From UBA7702 sp040776805 (GTDB lineage: Bacteria > Bacillota > Dehalobacteriia > UBA7702), in the NCBI GenBank assembly GCA_040776805.1, contig JAXGZS010000001.1, positions 620,001 through 684,000 on the forward strand: a stretch of DNA of 64,000 nucleotides. The letters run 5' to 3'. Of this stretch, positions 23,959 through 31,802 are shown piece by piece. The position numbers and the translations under genes are program-made. The first letter of the stretch is position 1; each line of letters begins with the position of its first letter. The notes under the pieces are model-generated. The model had not been told where the DNA came from, did not search any database, and saw nothing but the letters and a program-made list of their open reading frames with translations.

Positions 23959-24651
23959 ATGAATCATGATAATGTGAAGAATGCTTTTTGGGGTCATATT
24001 TCCTGTGTTGTGACAAAAGAAGAAGTTTTAAAAAGAATGGGTATGCCCGTTGATCATATGTACGGTAAGTATATTGATGAAATGATCGAGGCTTCCAAAG
24101 ACATTGTCAACCCCAAAGCCGTTTGCCGGATATATACCGTTGAGCATAAAACCGAGGATGGCGTGACCGTCGGCGGCAAAGTTTTCACCAGCAAAACCCT
24201 GGCGGATAAGCTGAAAAACATCGATCAAGTTTATGCATATCTTTGCACCTGCGGCAAGGAAATTGCCGATTTCAGCGAAGCTCAGGGTGATATCATCAAG
24301 GAGCTTGCCCTTGACGGCATCATGAATATTTATCTGCGGAAAGCCGCGATCTATATGACCGAACAGCTGGATAACGCCTTGGGCGGCCAAACCGCCTGTG
24401 TTTCTCCGGGCTCTTTCGAGGATTGGCCCCTTGCCGCGCAGCATGATCTCTTCGCGCTGATCGGTGACGATGTGGCGAAAACCGGAATCGAGCTCACGGA
24501 AAGCGGCATCATGTATCCGGTGAAGAGCGTCTCCGGGTTCCGTTTTAAGGTGACCCGGGATGATCACGATTGCCGCCTCTGTCTAAAGCGGGACTGTGCT
24601 GAGCGCAGCGGTGATTTTGATCCTGAATGCTACGAAGCCGGCCTCTGCTGA
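23959..24651 (+). CDS. Stand-alone vitamin B12-dependent methionine synthase activation domain protein
   Basis: A 230-residue protein like the SAM-binding reactivation domain at the C-terminus of MetH, but on its own. It has AAIYMTEQLDNAL and the PVKSVSGFRF segment, then five Cys (205, 208, 213, 224, 230) in a DCRLCLKRDC...C...C tail that could hold an Fe-S cluster. Anaerobes that use corrinoid methyl transfer often keep such short proteins to reduce inactive cob(II)amide. The partner corrinoid protein is not in this window; the fhs operon and an MttB-type gene nearby make the role plausible. GAGGTGAT precedes the ATG. Confidence 0.82.
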   Translation: MNHDNVKNAFWGHISCVVTKEEVLKRMGMPVDHMYGKYIDEMIEASKDIVNPKAVCRIYTVEHKTEDGVTVGGKVFTSKTLADKLKNIDQVYAYLCTCGKEIADFSEAQGDIIKELALDGIMNIYLRKAAIYMTEQLDNALGGQTACVSPGSFEDWPLAAQHDLFALIGDDVAKTGIELTESGIMYPVKSVSGFRFKVTRDDHDCRLCLKRDCAERSGDFDPECYEAGLC

Positions 24652-24670
24652 GTAAATGATCATAAGATGA

Positions 24671-24707
24671 AAAGTGGCCTGCCGGATAAACCGCCAGGCC
24701 ATTTTCT
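24671..24707. terminator. Terminator between convergent genes
   Basis: TGGCCTG and CAGGCCA form a 7-bp stem flanked by AAA on one side and TTTT on the other. It can serve both the upstream plus-strand gene and the converging minus-strand BlaR1-like gene. Confidence 0.6.
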
Positions 24708-24725
24708 ATGATGTTTCTTTTATGG

Positions 24726-26861
24726 TTATCCTTGCCCGGTTTCGGCGATTTTCCATCCTGTCTCAGGGGATTCAAAGACCATGGTAAAATTGGAAGATTG
24801 GTATCCGCTCTCCGTGGTGACGGTTTGCTTGTATTCCATCTCCGCCGTGACCCCGTAAACATCGCTGCTGTAGGAGGACGGCTCTATTTCGATCAGCCTG
24901 GCGGATTTCAGATTTTCAAGGGGGTCTTTGGCGTTGATATCAGCGTCCGTCAAAGGCAGATAGACCATCTCTGAAAAGAGACTTTGATTCAACATGTTGG
25001 TGGACAACTGTTCCAGCAGGGTTCTTTTGGCAATGCAGATTGCCGCCGCATGGGAATCTCGGTCAGAGAGGGCCTTGAAATACGTTTCGATGACCTCTTC
25101 CGGTGAAAGCTTAGACATTTCCTTTTCCGTGGCGTCCGCTTTTACACTGTGGGAAAGCCAATCGTCAACGGTTTCTCCCGCCGCTGTTTCAAAGCTCTTA
25201 CCCTTTAGGCTGCAAGCAGAGAAGGTATTGTGACGCCCGGCGCTGATGAACGCGGCCACGGTTTTGTTACCGCTCTTTACGACGATGCCCCGGCAGCTTT
25301 TGATCGGGCTAAATTCCGCCGGCATGCTTTCGTGAATGCGGTAGATGGCGACAGTGACGTTTTTGCCGCCGTATGCGCTCATGTCGAGGCCGATGTCTTT
25401 AGAAAGGACGTTGTGGTAGGCAAAATAGTAGGTGTTGGCGTCGAAGCTTGACAGTGCATTGATATCGCCCAGTTTCAGCTTCTTTTCGCTGATCTCATAA
25501 TCCAGGGTCCAGCCGTATTCCTGAAACAGCGCCGCGTCGTCTTTGTTCAACTGAAAATCCATGCCGGTGTTTTCAAAAAGGGCGTCGACATAACGGCCAA
25601 AGTCTTCCCCTGTTTCATAGAGGCCGCCGTCTTTTTCGATGAAAGCCTCATCGTAAAGGTCGTCATAATAAAGGGTGCAGTTGGTTTTGTCGCCGTTGCC
25701 CGATAGGGTGATGGCGTAGGACTGAAAGGTGTTGCTGTCTAATGCGGGAGTTTTTGCTGTTTCTGCCGCGGTGCTTGTTCTTATTGTTGTATCAATGTAG
25801 CTGACGGCCTGGGGGGCGTCGCTTTGAAATTGGTCCGTGGATTTGAAGCCCATCATATCGGAGCGGTCGGTAACGCTTACGCTGTCATAGGAGCTGGTAT
25901 ACGCCGTTTCGGCGCTATGCTCCGTCTCCTTGCCGGCGACCAGGAAGAAGGTTCCCGCGGCGACCACAAGAAGGGCCGCAATGCTGACCCAAACGGCGGG
26001 TTTTCGATAACGCAGCACGTTTTTGACCCGATCTTTGACCCCGATTTCGCCGAAGGCGAGGGGGGTAAAAAAGCCGCGTCCTTTTACTGCCAAAGATAAA
26101 AGAGAACCGGCATATGCTGTTCGGATATCCCCGGGATAGCGTTTCATGACGCTTTCATCCGCCGATAGCTCCATGTCCCGGATCATCAGGGCGTAGCATA
26201 GCCACACCAGAGGATTAAACCAATGGATTGCGGTGATGAAAAACGTCAGGGGCTTGATGAGATGATCAAAGCGGCGGATATGTGTCTCTTCGTGGGCTGT
26301 AACGTATGTTAGCTCCATCGGTTCAAGCCCGGTGGGCACGTAGATGCGGGGACGGAAAAAGCCCAGGACGAAAGGGGTTTTGATGCGGTCGGTCTCGTAG
26401 ACGCGGCCTCCCCGGCGCACCGCGGTTCTTACCCTGTATTTTAAGCGCAGATAACCGGTAATGCCATAGGCGGTGAGGACAAGGACGATGCCAAACCAAA
26501 GGTAGGCCCCGACGGTAACAGCGGTTTTCATGGGAGTTGCGCTATTTCCCACGGTGGCCGCCGGCAGGGAGCGGACCATCATATCGTTGACGGTGTCGTC
26601 AAGGACAGGGATGCCGCTGGCAATGGCAGGATTCTCGGCATAGGCGATGTTTTGCGGTATGGTCTGAGAATCAACGGGAACGGCGCTCACCGGTAAGGCG
26701 ACGGTAAAGGGGCAGATCAGTCGGAAAAATACCACAGCCCAAAGGGCGTATGAGTAGATCTTTGGCGCTTTGGTCAAGGGCAGGCGGAGCGCGATGACAA
26801 TCAAGGCGACGAAGCTCGCGCTGAGGCTGATATTTAAAATGCCAATCCATAAATCAGTCAT
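24726..26861 (-). CDS. blaR1: BlaR1-type M56 membrane metalloprotease/sensor
   Basis: A 711-residue membrane protein. Hydrophobic segments lie near 5-28, 38-58, 113-135, 205-228 and 285-310; the zinc motif HEETH is at 190-194, followed by IRRFDHL. After residue ~310 there is a ~400-residue outer region that lacks the penicillin-binding SxxK/YxN wording of true BlaR1. It holds an unassigned part and a C-terminal EVIETYFKALSDRD domain of the NTF2-like/DUF4829 kind. BlaR1 proteins cut or signal to BlaI on sensing an outer ligand. It overlaps blaI by 4 bases. The ligand here is unknown and need not be a beta-lactam. Confidence 0.85.
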   Translation of the reverse strand: MTDLWIGILNISLSASFVALIVIALRLPLTKAPKIYSYALWAVVFFRLICPFTVALPVSAVPVDSQTIPQNIAYAENPAIASGIPVLDDTVNDMMVRSLPAATVGNSATPMKTAVTVGAYLWFGIVLVLTAYGITGYLRLKYRVRTAVRRGGRVYETDRIKTPFVLGFFRPRIYVPTGLEPMELTYVTAHEETHIRRFDHLIKPLTFFITAIHWFNPLVWLCYALMIRDMELSADESVMKRYPGDIRTAYAGSLLSLAVKGRGFFTPLAFGEIGVKDRVKNVLRYRKPAVWVSIAALLVVAAGTFFLVAGKETEHSAETAYTSSYDSVSVTDRSDMMGFKSTDQFQSDAPQAVSYIDTTIRTSTAAETAKTPALDSNTFQSYAITLSGNGDKTNCTLYYDDLYDEAFIEKDGGLYETGEDFGRYVDALFENTGMDFQLNKDDAALFQEYGWTLDYEISEKKLKLGDINALSSFDANTYYFAYHNVLSKDIGLDMSAYGGKNVTVAIYRIHESMPAEFSPIKSCRGIVVKSGNKTVAAFISAGRHNTFSACSLKGKSFETAAGETVDDWLSHSVKADATEKEMSKLSPEEVIETYFKALSDRDSHAAAICIAKRTLLEQLSTNMLNQSLFSEMVYLPLTDADINAKDPLENLKSARLIEIEPSSYSSDVYGVTAEMEYKQTVTTESGYQSSNFTMVFESPETGWKIAETGQG

Positions 26862-27217
26862 TTTGCCGCCTCCTCAATCATCTTCTTTATCTGCTCCGCT
26901 TCTTCCCGGGAAAGTTTTTTGTCCTGGAGAAAGGCGGCGACGAAGGTGGGTAGAGAATTGTCAAAGCTCTTTTCCATGATTTGTTCGCTCTCGTATTTTT
27001 GCACTTGAAGGCGTTTGATGAGAGAACTGACGACGGCCTCTTCGTTTTTTAAGATGCCCCGCGCCGAAAGGCGTTTCAGCACCGAGTAGGTGGTGGATTT
27101 TTTCCAGCCCAACTCCTTTTGGCAGAGCTTGACCAATTCCGTGGAATTGACGGGCTCCTTTTCCCAAACAATTTCCATGAGGCGGTATTCTGCGTCGAAT
27201 ATTTTGATCTCCTTCAT
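26858..27217 (-). CDS. blaI: BlaI/MecI/CopY family repressor
   Basis: A 119-residue winged-helix repressor: AEYRLMEIVWEKEPVNSTEL, then the recognition helix region KKSTTYSVLKRLSARGIL, and a C-terminal dimer helix. Family members are cleaved by their BlaR1 partner, freeing the promoter. The BlaR1-like gene follows with a 4-base overlap. Two matching palindromes sit on the promoter just upstream, so it very probably controls its own operon. No third target gene is seen in the operon. Confidence 0.9.
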   Translation of the reverse strand: MKEIKIFDAEYRLMEIVWEKEPVNSTELVKLCQKELGWKKSTTYSVLKRLSARGILKNEEAVVSSLIKRLQVQKYESEQIMEKSFDNSLPTFVAAFLQDKKLSREEAEQIKKMIEEAAK

Positions 27218-27238
27218 GGCGATCCCCCTTCCCGTGAA

Positions 27239-27292
27239 GTCTAAAGTAGTAGACCTTACTGTGAGTCTAACACGTTAGACCTTTCGTGTCAA
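27239..27292 (-). promoter_or_regulatory. blaI promoter with two operators
   Basis: On the minus strand TTGACA (plus 27287-27292) and TAGACT (27264-27269) are 17 bases apart. Two palindromes with the same half-site lie here: GTCTA-N6-TAGAC at 27239-27254 and at 27265-27280, 26 bases centre to centre. The second covers the spacer and -10 box, the first covers the start region. This is a textbook layout for repression by a BlaI dimer pair. Confidence 0.8.
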
Positions 27293-27305
27293 TCAATAAT
27301 TGCCT

Positions 27306-27345
27306 AAAAAACAGAACCGCAGGAGGCGTTATCCCGCGGTTCTGT
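27306..27345 (-). terminator. Intrinsic terminator of the activase gene
   Basis: A 10-bp stem, 27311-27320 with 27336-27345 (ACAGAACCGC/GCGGTTCTGT), is followed on the minus strand by a T-run (plus A-run 27306-27311). It lies just after the stop of the minus-strand activase fragment. Confidence 0.8.
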
Positions 27346-27352
27346 CATTCTT

Positions 27353-28306
27353 TTAGGGCTGTTTTTTGTTTAGCTTTTTTTTGGCCACGGCCATCATCAG
27401 CTTAATGCGGTTGAGCTGATTGGATTCACTGGCGCCGGGGTCGTAGTCCACGGCGATGATGTTGCTTTGGGGGAACTGTCGCCGCAGTTCCTTTAGAGCG
27501 CCCCGGCCTGTAATGTGGTTGGGCAGGCAGGCGAAAGGCTGCATGCAGACGATGTTCTCAACGCCGCTTTCGATTAGCTCAATCATTTCGCCGGTTAAGA
27601 ACCAACCCTCCCCGGCCTGGTGGCCTAAGGACACGACACCTTTGGTTTTTTCCGCTATTTTGTCAATAAAACTCGGCGGGTCAAAACGTTTGCTTTGTTT
27701 CAAGGCCTCCCGCAAAGTTTTTCGGGAGCGCTCCAAAACGGCGATGAGCAATTTACCCCAATAGTAGCCGGAGCGTTTGCCCTTTAAATAGAGGCTTTTG
27801 TACTTGGCGTTATAGGCGCAATAGAGGAAAAAATCGAGGAGGGAAGGCATCTTAGCTTCGCCACCCTCTCTTTCGATCAACTCCACAATATGGTTGTTGG
27901 CGTCAGGAGAAAACTTCACTAAGATTTCGCCCACCAGCCCGACTCGGGGTTTCGTTTCATCGTTGAGGGCTAAACAGTCAAAATCTTTGACGATGGTGAA
28001 CATTTCTTTTTTATATTGGCGTACACCGCCCTTCGCCACCGTGACTTTGCCCTTCGCCACCCATTTTTCGTAAAGTTCCATGGCGCTCCCTGTGACTTTT
28101 TCATAGGGGCGTGTGCGGTAGAGGACGTTCATTAGGAGATCACCGTAGTTGATCGCCATAAAAGCGCGTTTGAGCAGTGTGGGCGTCCACTTCATGCCCG
28201 GATTGCTTTCCAGTCCTTGGGCGGAAAGGGCGATTACGGGAATCTGTGCCATACGGCATCTTGCAGCGCTTTTCTGATAAAGGCAACGTAGTTGGTGGCT
28301 CGGCAC
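27353..28306 (-). pseudogene. C-terminal fragment of the large dehydratase activase-like gene
   Basis: In a different frame from its upstream partner, this 317-codon stretch reads IPVIALSAQGLESNPGMKW and then the family's C-terminal domain (for example NIVCMQPFACLPNHITGRG and NIIAVDYDPGASESNQLNR), related to the 2-hydroxyacyl-CoA dehydratase/DUF2229 part. Its first ~20 codons are not real. Between the two frames a third frame reads CRATNYVAFIRKALQDA, as expected for the intact protein. Two single-base losses, near 28310-28313 (a C-run) and near 28252-28256, restore a continuous ~1420-residue chain. Real decay and sequence error cannot be separated here. Confidence 0.8.
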
Positions 28307-31300
28307 TGGCCCCGGTCTGGGACATCATGAGGGAGATGTTATCGAGATCGTATTTGCCACTCTTGAGGGCGTTCATCAGTTGGCCCGTCGTTAGAATACA
28401 GGGGTAACAGGCGTCGTTGTGGACGTGGCGCAAACCCTCTTCCATGTCTTCGGCGGTCACCTCGGGAATCACTTCCAGATTATAGCCGCAGGCGTCAAAG
28501 GCCACCTGCAAAAACTGAAAGTGGATCGGGGACATCTGAGGAGCTAAAATCGTATGCCGCTTCTTCATTTCCTTGGTGAAGACGGCTTTCGGCGGCGGGA
28601 CAAAGGGAACAAAAGGCGTTGTTTCGCGGTTTTGCTCTTTCTGTTCATCAATGGTGACCTTGAGGGAGCGCACGCGGATGCGGGCGGCGCCGAGATTGTC
28701 GCCTTCGTCAATTTTGATGTTCGTATAGACTTTATTGTGGCGTTCCAATATTTCAGCGATCTGATCACTGGTGACGGCGTCGAGGCCGCAGCCGAAGGAG
28801 GTCAGCTGAATCAGATCAATATCATCTCTGGTGGCGGCGAAGGTCGCGGCGGCATAGAGCCGTGAATGGAAAGCCCACTGGTCCAGGACGCGCAAGGGGC
28901 GCTCCGGCGCCGTCAGGTGAGAAACGCTGTCCTCCGTAAAAACCGCCATGCCTTGATGGGTGATGATATTGGGTAACCCGTGATTGATTTCCGGGTCGAT
29001 GTGGTAGGGGCGGCCCGCCAGAATAATCCCGTGCAGATCATGGGCTTCGATAAAGTGAAGGGCTTCCTCGCCTTTTTGACGCAGATCCGCTTTGAAGGCG
29101 TCGTCCTCCCGGTAAGCCTGCTCCACGGCGTCGCCGATTTCTTTGGCCGTGATGCCGAAGTCCCGGAAGGCTTTGATTAAGCCCTCTTCAAGACGGCTCT
29201 TATCCTCTAAAGTGATGATCGGATGCAGGAATTTGATGGCATGATCCCTGATCTGTTCCACGTTGTTTTTGATGACTTCGGGATAACCGGAAACCACGGG
29301 GCAGTTGAAGTTGTTGTCGCAGTTTTCATCCTCAATCTGCTCGTAGATGGTGCCGGGGTAGAAAATCGTCTCAATGCCCCGATTGATCAAAGACACGATA
29401 TGGCCGTGGACGAGTTTGGCGGGATAGCAGACGGCTTCGGAAGGAATCGTTTCCATGCCCAGCTCAAACATTTTTTTATCGCTCTTCCCCGAAAGCACGA
29501 CGCGAAAACCGAGGGCTGTTAAAAACGTGTGCCAGAAGGGATAGTTCTCATAGAGGTTGAGCACCCGGGGAATGCCGATTTCGCCCCGGGGCGCGTCTTC
29601 TTTTTTCAGAGAAGCATAGGAAAACAGCCGCTTGTATTTGTAGTTGAAAAGGTTTGGGATGTCGCTTTTCTTGATTTCGATATCGGCCCCGCGTTCACAA
29701 CGGTTACCGGAGATGAACTGTCTGTTGTCGGTAAATTTCATCACCGTCAGCAAACAGCGGTTGGGGCACTTGTCGCAGTGGCGGAAGGTCTTTTCGTAGC
29801 GGAAATTTTGCAGTTCTTTTTGGCGCATAAGCGTTGTTTGGCGACCCGGTTGATACCGTTCCTTGGCGATGATGGCGGCGCCGTAAGCCCCCATCAGGCC
29901 GGCGATATCGGGACGTACGATTTCCCTGCCGGTTTCCAGCTCAAAGCAGCGCAGAATGGCCTCGTTGTAGAAGGTACCGCCTTGGGCCAAAATCTTTTCG
30001 CCGTATTCCTCGGGACGGCGGATCTTAATGACCTTATACAAAGCGTTTTTAATCACGGAGTAGGAAAGGCCGGCGGAGATATCCTCAATGGTAGCGCCTT
30101 CCTTTTGCGCCTGTTTGACCTTGGAGTTCATAAAGACGGTGCAGCGGTTGCCGAGATCTGCGGGAGAGTTGGAATCAATGGCCCGGGCGGCGAATTGATC
30201 TACGCTCATGCTGAGGCTGCGGGCAAAGGTATCAATGAATGAACCGCACCCGGAGGAGCAGGCTTCGTTTAAGATGATGCTCTCAATGACGTCGTTTTTG
30301 ATGTGGATGGCTTTCATGTCCTGACCGCCGATGTCGAGGATAAAGTCCACGCCGGGCAAAAAGTGGCTGGCGGCTTTGTAGTGGGCCATGGTTTCCACTT
30401 CGCCGATATCCACTTTGAGGGCAGCCTTGATCAGGTCTTCCCCGTAACCCGTGACCGTGGCGTTGACGATTTTCGCGTCCGCGGGGAGGGTTTGATAGAT
30501 TTCGGAAAGAATCTTTACGCAGAGATCCAGAGGTTCCCCTCTGTTGCTTTCGTAGTGGGAATAGACAATGTTTTTGGCGTCGTCCATCAGCACCGTTTTC
30601 GAGGTGGTGGAGCCGGCGTCGATGCCGAGATAGAGGTTACCTTTTGCTTCGGACAGCGGTTTTTGGCCTGCTTTCGCCCGACTGTGACGTTCTCTGAAAG
30701 CGGCGAGTTCCGCTTTGTCGGTAAAGAGCGGTTTTAAACCTTGCTTTTCCGTAATATCGGTGAGATTCAAGGCTTCAACGCGCTGAATCAGGGCGGACAG
30801 GGGCAGCTCTTCCCCGCTGCCTTCTTCTCTGGCCACCAAAGCGCAGCCGTTGGATACGTAATAGTGAGCGTTTTCCGGCAGAATCGCCGTTTCTTCCGTA
30901 AGATTCAGCGTGCGGATAAAGGCTTTGCGCAGCTCCGGCAGAAAGTGAAGGGGTCCGCCTAAAAAGGCGATGTTGCCGCGAATCGGCTTGCCGCAGGCCA
31001 AGCCGCTGATGGTCTGGTTTACCACCGCCTGAAAAATGGACGCCGCAAGGTCTTCCCGGGCAGCACCTTGATTTAGAAGGGGTTGGATATCGGTCTTCGC
31101 GAAGACGCCGCAGCGGGAGGCGATGGGGTAAATGATCTTATAGTATTTGGCCATATCATCCAAACCCTTGGCGTTGGTGTGCAATAGCAAGGCCATTTGG
31201 TCAATGAAGGCGCCGGTACCGCCGGCGCAAGCCCCGTTCATGCGCTGCTCCATCACTTGTCCGAAATAGGTGATCTTGGCATCCTCGCCGCCAAGCTCAA

Positions 31301-31616
31301 TGACGACGTCGGTTTGGGGAATGAAGTACTCCACCGCTTTGGTGCAGGCAATGACCTCCTGTACGAAGTCCACGCCAATATGCCCGGAAAGACTGAGTCC
31401 TCCCGAGCCGGTAATGGCCATTTTGACCTTGATATCACCAAGGGCGTTTTTGGTTTGTTTCAATACATCTTCAACTGTGGCGCGAATATCAGAGTAATGC
31501 CGCTGATAACAGCGGAAAAGGCAATTATTTTGCTCATCCAGTACAGTTACTTTGACAGTGGTGGATCCGATATCGAGACCGAGTACAGTTTGGGGAAATA
31601 TTCTGCTCAAACGCAT
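28140..31616 (-). CDS. Large acyl-CoA dehydratase activase-like protein (frameshifted after ~1100 residues)
   Basis: This 1158-codon frame holds two ASKHA ATPase modules of the BadF/BadG/HgdC type. The first begins TVLGLDIGSTTVKVTVLDEQ, the second LYLGIDAGSTTSKTVLMDD, with GACAGGTGAFIDQ and ACSSGCGSFIDTFARSL, the Cys of which may hold the bridging 4Fe-4S cluster. A DUF2229-like region follows (CDKCPNRCLLT, then VVSGYPEVI and AGRPYHIDPEINHGLPN). Relatives are ~1400-residue single chains. Activators of this group inject one electron into radical dehydratases or reductases; the target of the giant form is not well defined. The true frame ends at about 28312; the remaining ~60 codons are out of frame. 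Confidence 0.82.
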   Translation of the reverse strand: MRLSRIFPQTVLGLDIGSTTVKVTVLDEQNNCLFRCYQRHYSDIRATVEDVLKQTKNALGDIKVKMAITGSGGLSLSGHIGVDFVQEVIACTKAVEYFIPQTDVVIELGGEDAKITYFGQVMEQRMNGACAGGTGAFIDQMALLLHTNAKGLDDMAKYYKIIYPIASRCGVFAKTDIQPLLNQGAAREDLAASIFQAVVNQTISGLACGKPIRGNIAFLGGPLHFLPELRKAFIRTLNLTEETAILPENAHYYVSNGCALVAREEGSGEELPLSALIQRVEALNLTDITEKQGLKPLFTDKAELAAFRERHSRAKAGQKPLSEAKGNLYLGIDAGSTTSKTVLMDDAKNIVYSHYESNRGEPLDLCVKILSEIYQTLPADAKIVNATVTGYGEDLIKAALKVDIGEVETMAHYKAASHFLPGVDFILDIGGQDMKAIHIKNDVIESIILNEACSSGCGSFIDTFARSLSMSVDQFAARAIDSNSPADLGNRCTVFMNSKVKQAQKEGATIEDISAGLSYSVIKNALYKVIKIRRPEEYGEKILAQGGTFYNEAILRCFELETGREIVRPDIAGLMGAYGAAIIAKERYQPGRQTTLMRQKELQNFRYEKTFRHCDKCPNRCLLTVMKFTDNRQFISGNRCERGADIEIKKSDIPNLFNYKYKRLFSYASLKKEDAPRGEIGIPRVLNLYENYPFWHTFLTALGFRVVLSGKSDKKMFELGMETIPSEAVCYPAKLVHGHIVSLINRGIETIFYPGTIYEQIEDENCDNNFNCPVVSGYPEVIKNNVEQIRDHAIKFLHPIITLEDKSRLEEGLIKAFRDFGITAKEIGDAVEQAYREDDAFKADLRQKGEEALHFIEAHDLHGIILAGRPYHIDPEINHGLPNIITHQGMAVFTEDSVSHLTAPERPLRVLDQWAFHSRLYAAATFAATRDDIDLIQLTSFGCGLDAVTSDQIAEILERHNKVYTNIKIDEGDNLGAARIRVRSLKVTIDEQKEQNRETTPFVPFVPPPKAVFTKEMKKRHTILAPQMSPIHFQFLQVAFDACGYNLEVIPEVTAEDMEEGLRHVHNDACYPCILTTGQLMNALKSGKYDLDNISLMMSQTGASAEPPTTLPLSEKRCKMPYGTDSRNRPFRPRTGKQSGHEVDAHTAQTRFYGDQLR

Positions 31617-31754
31617 GCTCCCTTTCTTATACGGTTGAAAGTGCTACCTATATTATATTACTAATGATACAATAAAAAGCGGGAAAAAGCCATAATAACT
31701 TTTGGTAAAACTGTCGCTTTTTGTCAAAGGGAAAAACAAATGTGAAAGTTTCTC

Positions 31755-31783
31755 TTTCCAACGTCAAAGACATTTGCTATAAT
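31755..31783 (+). promoter_or_regulatory. Possible promoter of the DHH-CBS-nucleotidyltransferase gene
   Basis: A perfect TATAAT at 31778-31783 has TTTCCA (31755-31760) 17 bases upstream. It lies ~20 bases before AAGGAGAG and the ATG at 31803. Confidence 0.5.
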
Positions 31784-31802
31784 ATTATTTTAAGGAGAGA
31801 AC

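Noticed and set aside
29529..30242. Several 100-240 codon plus-strand frames opposite the giant activase gene
   Set aside because: All lie antisense to strongly conserved ATPase domains and show no family features.
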